Shown: positions 1 to 12,888 of the stretch, piece after piece
Numbering within the stretch: the stretch's first letter is position 1
How the letters are laid out: each line of letters begins with the position of its first letter
Assembly: GCA_907164885.2 (NCBI GenBank)
Contig: OU015497.1
Location: forward strand, 67,946,714 to 68,010,713
Direction of reading: 5' to 3'
DNA from: Dolomedes plantarius
Lineage: Eukaryota; Arthropoda; Arachnida; Araneae; Dolomedidae
Length of the DNA stretch: 64,000 bases
Translations under genes and position numbers: made by a program
The notes under the pieces: model-generated
Database searches by the model: none
The model's input: the letters and a program-made list of their open reading frames with translations, nothing else
What the model was told of the DNA's origin: nothing

Positions 1-1010
1 GTGCCATCAGCTCTGAATCCCGCGGATTTGATTTCGCGTGGTTTAGGCCCTCGTGACCTTCCCGAACTTGAACTGTGGTGGAATGGCCAGCCATTCCTTC
101 AGCGAGGTGAGGCGTCGAGTGGATAGCCCAGTTCAACCCGGATGAATGATTCCAAGTATTCATGTGAACTAAAACCGAACTTGGAGTCTGATATGACGTT
201 TATCTGTATATCTTTGTATGTCTACAAGTCGTGAATTATCTTTATTATCTGATTTAGTGTGCAAGGAGTAATAATTATGGAACTGTCCTTCGTATATTTA
301 GTTATGTATTAGGATTTGTAAATAATGTGAAACAATGTAATGTAAAAGTGTCTGACCCGCTTGGCGCCTCAGATTTGGATCAAGCTGAAAAATGGTTGAT
401 TCGAATGGTACAAGAGGAGGTCTTTTCCGCTGAGATTCGGAACCTCCAACGCCAGAAAAGTGTCCTACTTAACAGTAAGTTAAGAAATTTAAACCCTTTT
501 CTTGATAGTAATGGTGTAGTGCGGGTAGGTGGACACCTGGGTAATTCGGATCTGCCGTATGATAACAAATACCCCGCAATCTTATCGAGTAATCATAAAG
601 TGACAAATCAAATAGTTATGTATTTTCATAAGAAAAATCTTCATATTGGTGTCTCTACACTTATCCACTGTGTAAGAGAAAAGTTTTGGCCGTGGAACGG
701 TCGTTCTCTGTGCAGAAAAATAGTACATGAGTGTATTATCTGCTTTAAAATGAAACCAAATGTGGCGTCCCAGTTAATGGGTAATCTACCCCGGGACAGA
801 GTTGTTCCCGATTATCCCTTTAACTGCTCTGGTGTAGATTTTTGTGCCCGTTTTTGGTCAGATATCGTAACCAAAGAAAAGGTATCCTGCATAAAATATA
901 CATATGCATATTTCTTTGTTTTGTAACTAAGGCGGTGCATGTAGAAATTTTTAAGTTTGGTTGTATAACTCCGAACTGCATGTTTAATGCGCAATATATT
1001 CATTCAATAA
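1..1010 (+). pseudogene. BEL/Pao retrotransposon pol fragment (RNase H-integrase junction, integrase)
   Basis: This is the remnant of a polyprotein that would copy and integrate a BEL/Pao LTR retrotransposon. Frame 1 from base 1 reads NPADLISRG and then LWWNG, the conserved stretch of BEL/Pao pol upstream of integrase. From 327 to about 885 a long open stretch contains the integrase H2C2 zinc-binding region (two His in HKKNLH, then CIIC about 30 residues later) and the start of the catalytic core, GVDFC, which carries the first acidic residue. Near 880-905 the frame shifts, and the next core motif FVTKAVHVEI continues in the +2 frame to about 960. Stops and frameshifts also break 126-326. The rest of the integrase and the 3' LTR are missing. 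The 5' part lies outside the window. The family call is from remembered motif order. It cannot encode a working protein. Confidence 0.85.
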
Positions 1011-2661
1011 ATATTACAAAATGAAACTCCTTATTACTTTAAACTAAAAAAACTACCTTTAACTACAAACGGTAATCAGAATTTATGTTTTAAGTAAAAC
1101 AGACTGTTTCTTTAAAGTGTATAAAAAAGTGAAAATAGATATTTCAAAATATTGCCCGAGAGTTAATGAGAGACAGATTTATATTTTAATTTAACGGACA
1201 AAATAGGAAAGAAAAAATAAGTACCTAGCTCTTAAAGACTTTATCAGGTTCTCGTTTTCCGGAAAGTTGCTAGCATAATCTAAATACTCCATAAACTTCA
1301 TTAGAATTTGTGCACACTCTGCTTTATATCAGGATAATGTCCGCTATTCTCCTTTACTCCTGAACAAGCACGTGAAAAAATCTTTCGTGCGCCATATGGA
1401 AAGCGTCAGTTGGCCCATTAAATGCAAAATTGCTAAAGATGGCTCATAAGTCATATGGTCATAGTGAAGGAAGTTAAGTGTAATGTTTTTTTGAATGTAA
1501 ATTCGTTTTAGCGTTTTGTAATTTATTCAACAAACATTATTATTTTTTTTTGCATTTCTGAAAAGAAAATATGGATAACGACGCAGATATACTTAATGTT
1601 TTTTTAAAAAAACTTTTGAGTGAGACGCGAATATTGAATGGGTTTAAAAAAAGTGCCAAAAACATAAACAAACGAACACATTTGGCAAATAACGCTCTCT
1701 AGACTCAAATGATAATCGATAGAGGGGGGGGGGGATTTAGTTTGATACGCTGAATGACAAAACAAACAGGAGTACATATTCAGTTAAAACAATGACCACA
1801 TGTGTTCTGTTTTATTCCCCTTTATTTAGGATTTAATGGTAAACTCAGTGAAGCGAATGATTAAGTCGCTACTTGATTTTAAAGTAATTGAGAAAATGTC
1901 ACACAGGAAAATAACTGTATTTTTTCTCAAAATAAATAGCATAAGCGTAAATCAATACTCGAAAGTTATTTATAGCACTTAATTAATCAGGTCTTTTAAA
2001 TGTACAGTCGGATTGTTTCCAAGCACGTTATTTAATACTATCAAATTTAATCAATTTTGTGAAGATTGTCAGATATAGTTTATCATTCTTTCCCCTTAAT
2101 GAAATAATTACACATAATTTATTAATTAATCGGTATTTCGTAAATGATTCCTTGCTTTATTAGTTATCCGATAGTGGACCTATTGTCTGTATTAGAATCT
2201 AGTTTCATTAAATGTGAAAAAAATGCTGTGTATTTTGTTTTAACAGTGATTCAATGCGTTTAAAAAAAACCCGGATAAAATTGTTTAAAGTGATAAGGAA
2301 AAGTTTAAACCTCCATAATGGCTATTAATATACAACGACAATATGTTTAGAAAAAATATATTAGTGGGAATAAATAATGCTAATGAAAGATTATTTTAAA
2401 GCAGTACGTTTTCCATGTTTATTTACAGGCTTTATTGTTATTTTTTTAAAGGTATTAAAGGTATTCAGATAAATGATGGGCCACAACACTTTTCAAATTA
2501 CACAAATTCGAAGAATATGTAAGAGAATGAGTATTCAACACCGTAACCATAACTCGTACCGTAAGAGTTGCTCTTTCCATAATGTTTTTGACAGTTGATT
2601 TGGACGGGCATATACTAACACTTTTCGACTCCAACGCTATTCCCCTTCGTGTATACAAGCA
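1011..2661. other. AT-rich stretch without recognisable gene
   Basis: All frames are stop-rich. There is an 11-base G run near 1723-1733 but no element ends or coding motifs that I can recognise. Confidence 0.6.
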
Positions 2662-3385
2662 CAAGCTGAATACCCGTGCTTTACTATAGACTACATTCAA
2701 ATTAAATACAACGGTCAATGTATGCAGTTAATGCCAAAAAAAGACAAAATATAAATTTAAAAAAATCGTAACGGATATATTTATAGACAAAATAATGTAG
2801 AAGAAAATTTGAAATTAAATCTATTAGAACATACTAAAGAATATAGTAAAGTTAATATAGTAAAGTTTGAGGAAGATTTCTTTTACTGTATTTTAATATT
2901 TATTTGGATAATGTCTAATCATCTGCCGCATTAGAAAGAAAAAAAAAACTTATCAATTTATTTCGCTGTTATGCACGTGACGCAAAATTAATTTAAAGTA
3001 TCGCAAAAAGAAAAGAAACCCAGTGATCAGCATTTAATAGATTAAATTCTAAAAATTAATGTTTAAAAATTCACCAAAAATCAGAAAATGGAGGTAAAGA
3101 TTTGAAAAAATTTTTATTTTAAAGTAATTTTTATGATCTTTCATGTTATATAAATTTATAACCCTTAGGTTATTAATTTAAATGCAAACTTTAAAGAATG
3201 TTGCAAATTGATTTTAAAAATTCGATTTTAAAAATCTAAGAAAATTTTTTCAAAAATCTTTCTTAGTACACCCCTACACAATAAGAATTGCCTTGCAAAA
3301 TTTCAACCCTTTAAGTTCAGAGGTTTGGTCTGTGCGTTATCTGTCAGTCAGTCAGTCAGTTACGGAACTCTTTTATACATATAGA
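2662..3385 (-). mobile_element. Non-autonomous Helitron, copy 2
   Basis: Read on the minus strand, the element begins with TCTATATGTATAAAAG at 3385 and then GACTGACTGACTGAC, closely matching the 5' end of the Helitron at 10327. It ends near 2662 with a 3' region matching that copy's (ATTGCATACATTGACCGTTG and a CCCGTGCTTT-like stem segment), but with CTTG in place of the canonical CTAG. The host bases are A before TC and T after the end, as expected for insertion between A and T. It has no coding capacity; Helitrons move by rolling-circle replication using a Rep/helicase supplied elsewhere. Confidence 0.75.
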
Positions 3386-4338
3386 TTCCTCTCCGAAATT
3401 TCAACGCTGTTTAAAAACAAAGTATGCTTATATGCTCACCCTATACCTAAGTGACGACCCTTTTAACGTTGGAGGAGAAAAACTACATGGTTTAATTTCA
3501 AAAGTAGAGAGTAATTCAGCAATGCAGACTTTCCTTTGTAAGCATTATTTGCAATATCATCTCATATATATTTTCAGACTAAACTTCCCTAGTATTCTAT
3601 TATATATGTTTGTCTTTCCTAGTGTAAAGTACTCATTTTTATATGTTGTTACACCAAATTTCCGAAAGAAACAATTAGTGGTACATAGGTATATCCTGTA
3701 CACTAGTATATTTGTTTATCTTTTCCAATGCAAAAGATTCATTTACTTATATGACTATAATTAAATATTACAAATTAAACAATTAGGTGTTTTTTTGTCA
3801 GTAAACATGTCCATATTCATCGCTCCAAACAGACATGTGCTAGGTTGGATACTTAATTTTGTAATTTGAGTAAATTTTTAGGCAGATTTGACTTTTGGAA
3901 TCTTTCATTCATGTTCGACTGTTGATTATGCGATGGCGAAGGACCCTTAATGTCAGAGAAAAACTCATTCGTGGGACTAGGGTATGTTGTCAACGCCTTC
4001 GTTTGTATGCTCAAGCCTTATGTTTTTTTTTATCATTATTTTCATGTGTTCATAAGACGTTTAAAATGATAATTATTATGTTTATTTCTTACCCCTTATT
4101 TCCCACCCTAAAATTGATCTGGTCGATCAAATTTTCATATCTTTTTATGATTATCATGTAAATGGATAGCAACAAACATCTGCGAATTTGTAATAAGCAC
4201 ACAAATGATTCCTATTACTTCACTATTAATTTCTTACCTTAATAAATGTTTTATAATGAAACTTAATGGCACTTATAAGAATATTTTCCCATATTTTACA
4301 CTGTATTGATTATTTCATATAGGGCGTATAAGTATATA
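3386..4338. other. AT-rich stretch, nothing recognised
   Basis: Open frames of 88 and 110 codons here are rich in Phe, Tyr and Ile. They have no recognisable motif and look like chance readings of AT-rich DNA. Confidence 0.5.
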
Positions 4339-4342
4339 TTAA

Positions 4343-4756
4343 GGCTGCTGTGTACTAACACTATTGGATTCGCTCACCTCACTGTATACCTGTGGAGAAA
4401 ATCTGTCTACTATTTACAGCTACATAAATGCTGATAATCCAATAAAAATGGTGTTTTCAGATAGCCTGAACTTTTCTGTACCTTACAACAGAATCAATTT
4501 TATAAATTTCGTCCACCACAGGAATTGATGAGCGTTTAAAACACACTATAAAATATTTTCCCCTAATAATTAAAATTTTAAAATATTGATTGGATTTTTA
4601 TAAAACGAAAAATCTCCCAATGTGTAAATTTTTTTCTCTATTAAGTAGCACAGTTAAAAACAAATCTTTAAATCCAAGTCGGCAATCCTTGAACAAATTT
4701 TCTCCATAGGTTAATACTGAGCAAAACGAATCCAATAGGGTTAGTACACAGAAGCC
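4343..4756. mobile_element. TTAA-flanked MITE with about 65-bp inverted repeats
   Basis: The left end GGCTGCTGTGTACTAACA and the reverse complement of the right end GGCTTCTGTGTACTAACC match. Similarity continues inward for about 65 bp, including TATTGGATTCG and GGAGAAAAT. TTAA sits directly outside each end (4339-4342 and 4757-4760), which fits the TTAA target duplication of piggyBac-type elements. The 414-bp interior has no coding sequence. Assignment to a superfamily rests on the TTAA alone. Confidence 0.7.
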
Positions 4757-4760
4757 TTAA

Positions 4761-6119
4761 TAATAAAATTAAACCAAAAGAAATTATATTTAAACAATAA
4801 ACAACCAACAGTTATATGTAAATTGCAAGATATACTAATTTTTTGCGGATTATTCAATTCGTATCATGTCTCCTTTTTTTCTTAGTAAAACCATTGAGAT
4901 TGTCATTAAAGAGCGAGATCACTGAAAACACGTACATACACCATTATTTAATCAACAACAAACTACCATGTTCAGAAACTAATTTAGAACGTTTACGGCA
5001 AACCGAAATAAACGGATAATGTCAATCAAAGCTTGTTGAGACGTGAGGAAAGCCATCATGAAAGTCTTTTTCATAAGTGTTGCATACACTAAAGAATTTT
5101 ATAAGCCTGACCAATCAAAATGATTATTTTCTTTATACATTAACCTGAAACTAAACCTAGAAACTCGGATTTAAAAATTTTACTTTCAGTGCAAAATATG
5201 TGATGTAAACAGCAGTACATATAAAAGTTTGGATCCTACATTTCAAGACTGAAAATTAAACCCATACTAACTGTTTATTTTTCCTGATGACGATGGATAT
5301 TTTTAAAGGAAGTTTCTGGTTTCATATTAAGACGCAAATGCAAATCAGCCTAAGCTTTTACTGAACACGCAATGCATCTAAAAAAACCCATTCCCATTGA
5401 ACTAATCTTTCCTACATTCTTTTTCCCAGCTGTGAAATCTGTAGGTATACGTCAGGGTTTCATAGTGTATACAAGGTATATTCTCAAACTTATAGCCCTC
5501 TTTCAAACTTTATAGCCACCATAAACATATAAATTTTATTTTCGCGCTAGATGGCAAGTGTTCGTTGATATATCCTTTCTATTTAAGTAAAGTATCTTCT
5601 CATAATAAAACATTTTCCTTAATGTCGATTTACGTACAATGATTTATGTGATCGACGCTTTCAGTATAGGGTCCTACGTGACTAAAGATCTCTATAAATA
5701 AATAAAGGAAGAATAGGTAAACTGTTTCACCTTTCTTGCAATTGATAGAATATTTTTATGCGCATAGACTCGCATCCAGGCAAACCGTCTACACGTTTCA
5801 TGCTTATATATACGTACATACATGCATACATACATACATATATATATATATATGCATGTATGTATGTGTTTAGTGCTTTCGTATTCATTGGAATCGTAAT
5901 AGTAGGAAAGATTTGTTTGAAAGATCTGAAATATGGAAAACGTGTAGTTTATCATCGCAAATAGAAAGAGTTTTAAATTTCATCTGTGTATGCAAATATG
6001 CACAAACTAGACAAAAATGTCTCGGAGGACATAAAATAATGTCTTAAAACGTAGAATTCGTTTGGTAAAGCAATGCTAGTATATAAAAATGTCTCTTTAC
6101 AAAACAAGGCATCATTATA
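4761..6119. other. AT-rich stretch with an ATAC/TATG imperfect palindrome
   Basis: No gene is seen. At about 5815-5872 a run of CATACATACATACATA, a short (TA)n and then TGCATGTATGTATGTG form an imperfect self-complementary tract, probably microsatellite slippage. Confidence 0.5.
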
Positions 6120-6555
6120 CATGGTGAACGGAGTTTGAGAGAGGAAGAATTATTTGTTTTGAGAGAAGGTGGTTTGTCGTAACGAGATATGGCGGCAAGC
6201 TCTAGGTGAAACTCTTTTAAAAGTATTCTTACTCCGAGACGATGGACACAATAAGGCTTTAAGCATCATCACAATTGGTTTGGAGCCTATATGACTACTT
6301 CAGAAAGGGAAGATTAGGGCTTCGTGTCGGTGATAAATCGAAAAGAGTCCGCAACAACGTTAGCACAACAATGACGGATAGAGACACATCACGTGATGTG
6401 CCATAGCACTATCATCAATGAATGTTAGAGCGGAGGTTTGCAGATTTTCAGTTACTGCAAATTTCCTTAACATTACATGACGAAGGCTCAAATGGTACCA
6501 AAAGCGATGACACTAGAAGGCTGAATGGAGGAGACTCATTGTGTTCTGACGCTTA
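6120..6555 (+). pseudogene. Highly decayed Tc1-like transposase
   Basis: Broken frames spell typical pieces of an arthropod Tc1-type transposase in the right order. ERGRII and then REGGLS-stop-RDMAASSR correspond to the N-terminal helix-turn-helix. EWRRLIVF occurs at about 6521-6545, where the family has EWRxVVFSDES around the first catalytic Asp. At least four stops and several frameshifts intervene, and the C-terminal half with the second Asp and the Glu is absent. I could not find inverted repeats around it, so it is an old fragment. Confidence 0.6.
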
Positions 6556-8800
6556 TTGATTACTGATTTAAGCATATTTTTCATTATTTACAGATCTGCA
6601 AAATTTCAGTCATTTATACAATGTATCACATGTGATCGCTAAAAAAATCGAAGAATTAAATAAATTTCATTGCTGTAACTCAAATCTTTGTTTGTCTTTC
6701 ACATTCAAAGAACAGTAGTGTATATAGTATACGTTTATATGATTGAATAAAACAATTTGAAAACAAATGAAACCGACGATGAAATTACCACAATGTAAAC
6801 TTAAGGGATCTTATTGTATCTAAGACATCTTAAGGGTACAAAAAAACTATCACAACCTTTTAAATTCTTCCCGTCGACATGTAAGTCATTGAGCCTTAAA
6901 ACACCAATATAATCATCCTTTTAACGAAAAAAATCCCCTGCTCTTTTTTCAACGAAGCTAAACTGATTTCTTATGTTTATTGGTGATGCTAAAACAGAAG
7001 GATGATGAGCAAAATATGTCTGTTTATTTGGATATTTTTTTTTCTTTTCATCTACTTCCAATGCATTTACATATACATCTATTGGCTCCGGTGAGCCCTA
7101 TAGTGGAACATTAAGTCAGGAATACAAAAGAAAAAACAATAAAAAAAAGCATGGTAAAAAAGGGCAAACTAAAGTTCAATAAACTGCAAAGGAGTATAGG
7201 CGAAAATCCACTGTAGGGACTGGCTAGAGTATAAATTCAACGCAGGCGATTAGTAAGAAAATCTTGCACAGTCAAAAATCGAAAATATGCTACAGCCCTA
7301 GAATGAGGTCAGAATGACATTTGTATCACTGTAGACAGCTCCTCGATCCTACTTATTTCATCCGCTACTTTTAGATCGTGCCTGCTTTAAATTGGTTTTT
7401 AATTTCGTCACTATGAAGGTATGAATGGATTATTCTTTATAAGCTCTGTAAGATTCCTAATCCTTTCTTATCATGATAAGCTGCAATTTAATTACCTTGT
7501 ACTCTATAGTCTGAGGATATCCAGTTCAATAAAACGTTTCGGGTCACAAAAAATAAGACATCTATATTATTTCTACAAGTGCCAACCCGAAATGACTCGT
7601 TTATGCTCTAAATAGCGAGTTGGGATCAAATTACGTGGTATTTATAAGGGAAATAATCTTGCAGAGTAGGGCTTAGCTGAGAATTGTACAAAAGTTACAT
7701 AACTAATACAATATTCTCTAGAAAGGGAAGGATTATTTAATCTACGAAATATTATACAAGTTACACAGACGAAAGTAATTAAAAGAAAAAGGAAGAGGTA
7801 ATTATTAAAAAAAAATTGTTGCGTGAAATCATGAGTTTGAAAAGAGAAATTTAAAATTATTTATAAATATACATCTGACACCTCCAGATTGCTACATATC
7901 CGTTAAATAAAATAAAAGCGAAATGAGTTTCTTCTTTTTAATAATTTCACTGCATTTAATCCGTTAATGCTTTAACTTTAGGAGCCAAATTGCGATGTTT
8001 TAAAATTAAACACCATATCTTAAGAAGAGATTTTATCAAATAGAAGCATTTATATTTAAATTTGTTTTGCGCCTCAAGAGTGTTGTATTTCTGATTTTAA
8101 ATTACCACGAGCAGTTTCGAGCTAATTTAAGTTTTCGTTTCTTAATGCATAAAAGGAATTTTAATGGGGAAGTAAATACTACACCAATTAAGTGCTGCTT
8201 CAAAAGTAACGATTAATGTGTGCCGTGGCAAATTAAAAATATAAATCGTAACTCACACATTACCTTTAAGTATTAGGCAGGATGCAATTGCAATTTGTGT
8301 TTTTAATATCAGTAGTAGGTGTGAACAAGATATATCGATGTAAATTTTCAGTTAATCTGTCTAATTAAAGACACATATTGGAATGATCAGGAAAATCATA
8401 TACCGCTAAAAGAAATAGTAATACATAAGGAAACGTATTACAAGAATACATGTCTTTTATAAGTCTTGCAGAATGATCTTATAAATTCGTAACAACTCAT
8501 ATTATTTTTTTCAAAATTAACTACAGTTAAGTACACTTGAATAATATTTAGATATGCTTCACGAAATTTACATAACTTAAATTAACATTTATTATTTAAC
8601 TGGAAAAGTATGCTGCTTTAAAGGCAGTTTACTTGTTTCGATGGGTGAATCAAGTGTTTAATAATAAATAGCGAAAAATAAATTTAGGTGTAAAATCCTA
8701 CAGATAATGAGAAACACATAAAATATCATTATTTTTCAAAAGGATTCTCATGCTTTATGTCGTGAGATTCAATACATACTTAATTGTTTATACTTGCTGA
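6556..8800. other. AT-rich stretch without recognisable gene
   Basis: No coding motif, element end or tandem repeat was recognised in about 2.2 kb. The only open frames are short and AT-driven. Confidence 0.5.
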
Positions 8801-8808
8801 ATGTGCAT

Positions 8809-9070
8809 TAGGGTGGTTCGAAAAAATCGATTTGTTTATTTCGGAATCGCTTTAACTCTCAAAAGTTGTAGTTTGGTATCCTCAATTGGAGAAAATTTAA
8901 AAAAAAATTCTAAGTTGACATCTTCAGTTCGCGCATGAGGCTGAAATTTTGAAAAAATATGTTAAAAATTGAAATTTTCAAAAAATAACAAAATTAGTTT
9001 TTTTGTAATTTTGTATAATGAAACAGCCATAAATTGTCAGTATATAGCGTAGTTTGAACCTAAAAAAATA
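8809..9070 (+). repeat. Left inverted repeat of the hAT-like element
   Basis: About 260 bp that match the reverse complement of 12625-12888 with scattered mismatches and small indels. Shared blocks include CTCAAAAGTTGTAGTTTGGT, CTAAGTTGACATCTTCAGTT and CAGCCATAAATTGT. Weaker similarity may run to about 9110. Confidence 0.85.
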
Positions 9071-9347
9071 TTTTATAGCTTTTACATAATATCTTTAGTT
9101 CGTGCGTACACCTTAAATTGGGATAAAATGGCCTAAAATTTGAAATTTACGTGTTTAATATACAATAATACATACATGACATATTTACGTTTCAAAAGTA
9201 TTTTAAAAATTCTAAATTTGTTGAATATAACCTTTAATTACAGTATTATACGTACAAGTATAGTTATAAACACATTTATATGTATATAATAACATTGCAT
9301 GTTATAGCTAATTACAGAATGATTTATAGATTTTACCTATTGTGTCT

Positions 9348-12285
9348 TTAAATTTCCTCAGATGTGTTGGGCATTGTTTTAAATTGAGATTTATAGTCAA
9401 ATGATGGCATAGTTGACCTTGAGAGCAAAGTTGTCCTTATGAAACCATCCCTGTTCTCTTCTCCACATACTTTAGTACAAGATTCTGTTACGAGCTTTAC
9501 AATTCTTTCGACACTTTGCGTGTGGCAAGGAAATTTAATTAGCTCGAACTCTGGGAGAACATTAGTATTAATAAGTTCTTCTAGGCGTTGCGTTGACACA
9601 TTGTTCATTATTGGAGGAGGTGTAAGTTTGCACTTGGACCAATCAATAAGTTCAATGTAATTTGAAGCTGCAAAACTCATGATCGGTGGTTGAAAAGTTC
9701 GCACCGATTTCCCTTTTGGTTCTTGTTTTCTTGCTTTTAGCAATCTTCGAAAATCTAGCTGTCTTACGTGCACTCTCTCATCTAGTACCATTGAAATTAA
9801 AAGATTTTTGGGGTGACAAAAGTATGCATTCAATTATTTTACTTATCCTGTCGGGAAGCTGTCTTGTCTTCTGTACTAATTTAAACACGTTAACTGCTCC
9901 AAACTTTACAGAGGGATGCATTTTAATTCCAAACCATACTGGAGCGTATATCTTCATAATATAGCTGACCAGCAGTTTAATTTCGTCATAATGTTTTACT
10001 TCCGAAATATATAGTCTTAAGATCCTATTTACACAAGTTAACCACCTAGAGTTACTAAGAGGACCAGGATCCTTCACAGCGAGATCTGGCGCACACTCAC
10101 CTGTCTTGACTGTCCGATAAATATTAAGTAAATACTGTTGGTCCTTGCCTAAGTCAGTTTTGGTCACATTTATCTCCTCACTATTAATCGTTTCAAAATT
10201 AGCAACAGGCAGTTTTTCACAGTCAGTCAACTTCTTGCCAATTTGTGCTGAGAAACTTGTGGGTCCTGTAGTATCACCATCTACACTTTCAAACAAATGT
10301 CTGAACGGAAGTTCGTTGAAATGTAATCTATATATATAAAACAGTTCCGTAACTGACTCATTCATTCATTCATTCATTCATTCATTCACTGACTGACTGA
10401 CATACAACGCACAGACCAAACCGCTGGACCTAAAGGGCTGAAATTTTGCATGGCGATTCTTCTAATAGTGTAGGGGTGCACTAAGAAAGATTTTTCAAAA
10501 ATTCTTCTTAGATTTTTTTAAATTAAATTTTTAAGCTGTTTTAGTAACTTTTTTAAAGTTTGCATTTAAAATAATAATTTGAGGGTTATGAAATTTATAT
10601 CACGAGAAAGATCATAAAAATTCCTTCAAAATGAAATTTTTTTCGAATTTTTACCTCCATTTCCTGAATTTTGGTGAATTTTTAAAGATTAATTTTTAGA
10701 ATTTAATTTATTAAATGCTGATCACGTGATTTCTTTTTCTGGTACTTTCAATAAATTTATCGTCACGTGCGTAACAACTAAATAGACAAAAAAAAACATT
10801 TTTTCTTTCTAATGCAGCAGACGATTGGATATTATCCAAAAAAAATATATATTCCTTATGTTTTTTTTATAAATATATATATATAAATATTTTTTTACAT
10901 CAATTGTATATATTGATCATCTCATTTATTATAAATATATATATTTATTTTTTGGCATTAATTGCATACATTTACCGTTGTATTTAATTTCAATGTACTC
11001 CGTAGCGAAGCGCGGGTTTTCAGCTAGTAAACATATAAACCATTGTAAAGGACGACCAAGTTTAAGCTGAAGGTTACGAATAACACCATTTTTACATCCT
11101 GTGTTAGTCGCTGTTCCGTCACATCCAATTGCAACAAGCTTAACATAATCAAAGTTATTGTTTCCTAAATACCAAAAGATCCTATTAGCTATTTCACTTC
11201 CAGTGGCCCTTGGAGGTGTCAAATGTCCCAGATACTTTCCACCAGGCTCTTGAACCAAGCTGATGTGCTCCTCTGCGATACATTTTGTTACCATTCTTTT
11301 CCTGAGAAGTGTTATCTTTTCTCCCGTCAAAATATAGCCCATGTAACTCTACATTTGGAGAGTCTGATTGTAAAGAGTATCGAATTTTATGTTTTTCTCG
11401 TCTGACCTTACTCTTATCTATTACTAGAGACATATCTACTTCCTTTATCATGCCTACATCTTGCAAAACACAGGAAGCAATAGCAGCAGTGGCTCTCTCG
11501 GATATCCCATATCTATCGCTTATTAATGCTGTTGCAGGAAGCTTAATTCGCATTTGCGATGTTGACGGCAAACTGTCACATTTTGCTTCGTGACTCTCAA
11601 ACTGGCTATTTTGGGCAGAATTTATAAGAGTATATCTTTTGCTAGCTTTAATATCAAGTTCAGCAATTTCGTTTTTCTTTTCACTTTGCATTCTTTTATT
11701 TCTTTTTGCGATATTATTAGTCACTTCTCTATCCAAAGTGCCAATAAATTTTAAACGGCCATTTCGCTGGTCGTACAAAAACTCTGTCTCAATAATAGGA
11801 ATCTTATTTCCTTTATCACATTCACAATCCATAATTACTTTACAGCTACAAGAGATAGACCTCTTACCACACGAACACTCAGAATTCATTACACACTTGC
11901 AGGAAGCAACATCAAAAAGTTTGGACTTCGCTTCATTAACAAAGTGATTGAGTTTAGTCTTGAAGTTAAATTTATCTTTATCACCACTAAATGACTTTCA
12001 GAAAGTGTAGTACTTATTATGGTAATCCTTTATCAATTTAACAATACTTCCATGACTGACCGTTGGTATAGAAGTTTTACAGTAAAGTTCTTCCATTTGA
12101 GCAGCAATGCAATCTGAGATCTTTGAAAAAGTTTCATTTTTTACAGATTTTGATGTTTCTTCGAAACAAGCTAACAAAACATCTGCACATGTGGGTGAAA
12201 CACTTTGACATAATCCTTTTGGTGCACCGAAAAACGGAAAATACTTAAGAGTTTAGAAGTTTTCGGGGGTCCTATTATTTATTAT
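9348..12285 (-). pseudogene. hAT-like transposase pseudogene of an uncharacterised arthropod family
   Basis: The presumed product is the transposase of the 4.08-kb element. Pieces in order on the minus strand are as follows. An N-terminal part (12285-12001) contains KYFPFFGAPKG and SIPTVSHGSI. A Cys-rich cluster follows (CKC, CSCG, CSC, CEC; about 11915-11800), probably zinc-binding. Then come ELHGLYFDGRKD near 11320 and AIGCDGTATNTG near 11120, whose aspartates resemble the two Asp of an RNase H-fold core. RPLQWFICL lies at the Helitron junction, NELPFRHLF and SRWLT after it, and FPCHTQSVERIVK near 9500 recalls the hAT SER motif, followed by the stop at 9348. Damage: a TGA at 11998-12000, frameshifts near 12245, 11310 and 9830, and the 701-bp Helitron. 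I remember this family as recurrent but uncharacterised in arthropods; the hAT-like assignment is inferred from ends, duplication length and motifs. Confidence 0.75.
10327..11027 (+). mobile_element. Non-autonomous Helitron, copy 1, nested in the transposase gene
   Basis: The 5' end is TCTATATATATAAAAC, preceded by A. The 3' end is GCGAAGCGCGGG then TTTTCAGCTAG, followed by T. TC...CTAG ends with insertion between A and T and no target duplication define Helitrons. It interrupts the transposase exactly between QWFICL and HFNELPF. An open frame reading in from the host gene ends in Helitron sequence (about 25 residues ending in MQLMPK) and is not a real C-terminus. A (TTCA)n/GACTGACTGAC tract lies about 30 bp from the 5' end. 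No Rep/helicase is encoded. Confidence 0.9.
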
Positions 12286-12624
12286 TTGGAGAATGGAGAA
12301 CAATATAACAAAACTTGAGCATAAAATTCTCCAATAACTTTACAAAATAATCCACTCAAAGCATAACACGCTGCACTTTTTGATTCACTTACAGTTACAA
12401 ATTAAAGATGCTGCTTGCTTAGCGAAAACTAACTGACTCACAAAGTGAGAGCAGGGCCTTTGAACTGTCTACTAGAATATGTCTACTGTCTAGACAAGTC
12501 GGAGGTGAAATAAGAATGCTACGGCGCGGCGCCAACTTAGCGCTTGCCGGTCAGTTGCTGTTGTTCAGTTTTTGACATTTTTTTCAAAGCCTCATGCGCG
12601 AACATAATATATCATCGTAAAGTT

Positions 12625-12888
12625 ATAATTTTTTTAGGTTGAAACTAAGCTATATACTAACAATTTATGGCTGTTACATTATAAAAAATTACAAAACAAA
12701 ACTAATTTTATTGGTTTGAAAATTTCAATTCTTAACATATTTTTTCAAACTTTCAGCCTCCTGCGTGAACTGAAGATGTCAACTTAGAATTTCTTTTTTA
12801 TTTTTACCCAATTGAGGAAACCAAACTACAACTTTTGAGAGGTAACGCGATTCTGAAATAAAAAAATCGATTTTTTAGAACCACCCTA
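12625..12888 (-). repeat. Right inverted repeat of the hAT-like element
   Basis: Inverse of 8809-9070, ending GAACCACCCTA. The outermost 11 bp are identical between the two ends. Confidence 0.85.

Noticed and set aside
5815..5872. Possible regulatory palindrome
   Set aside because: It is built from TACA/TATG microsatellite units, so self-complementarity is expected by slippage.
10929..11027. Apparent C-terminus of the hAT-like transposase fused to about 25 extra residues
   Set aside because: This part is Helitron DNA read in frame. The true continuation lies beyond 10327 on the minus strand.
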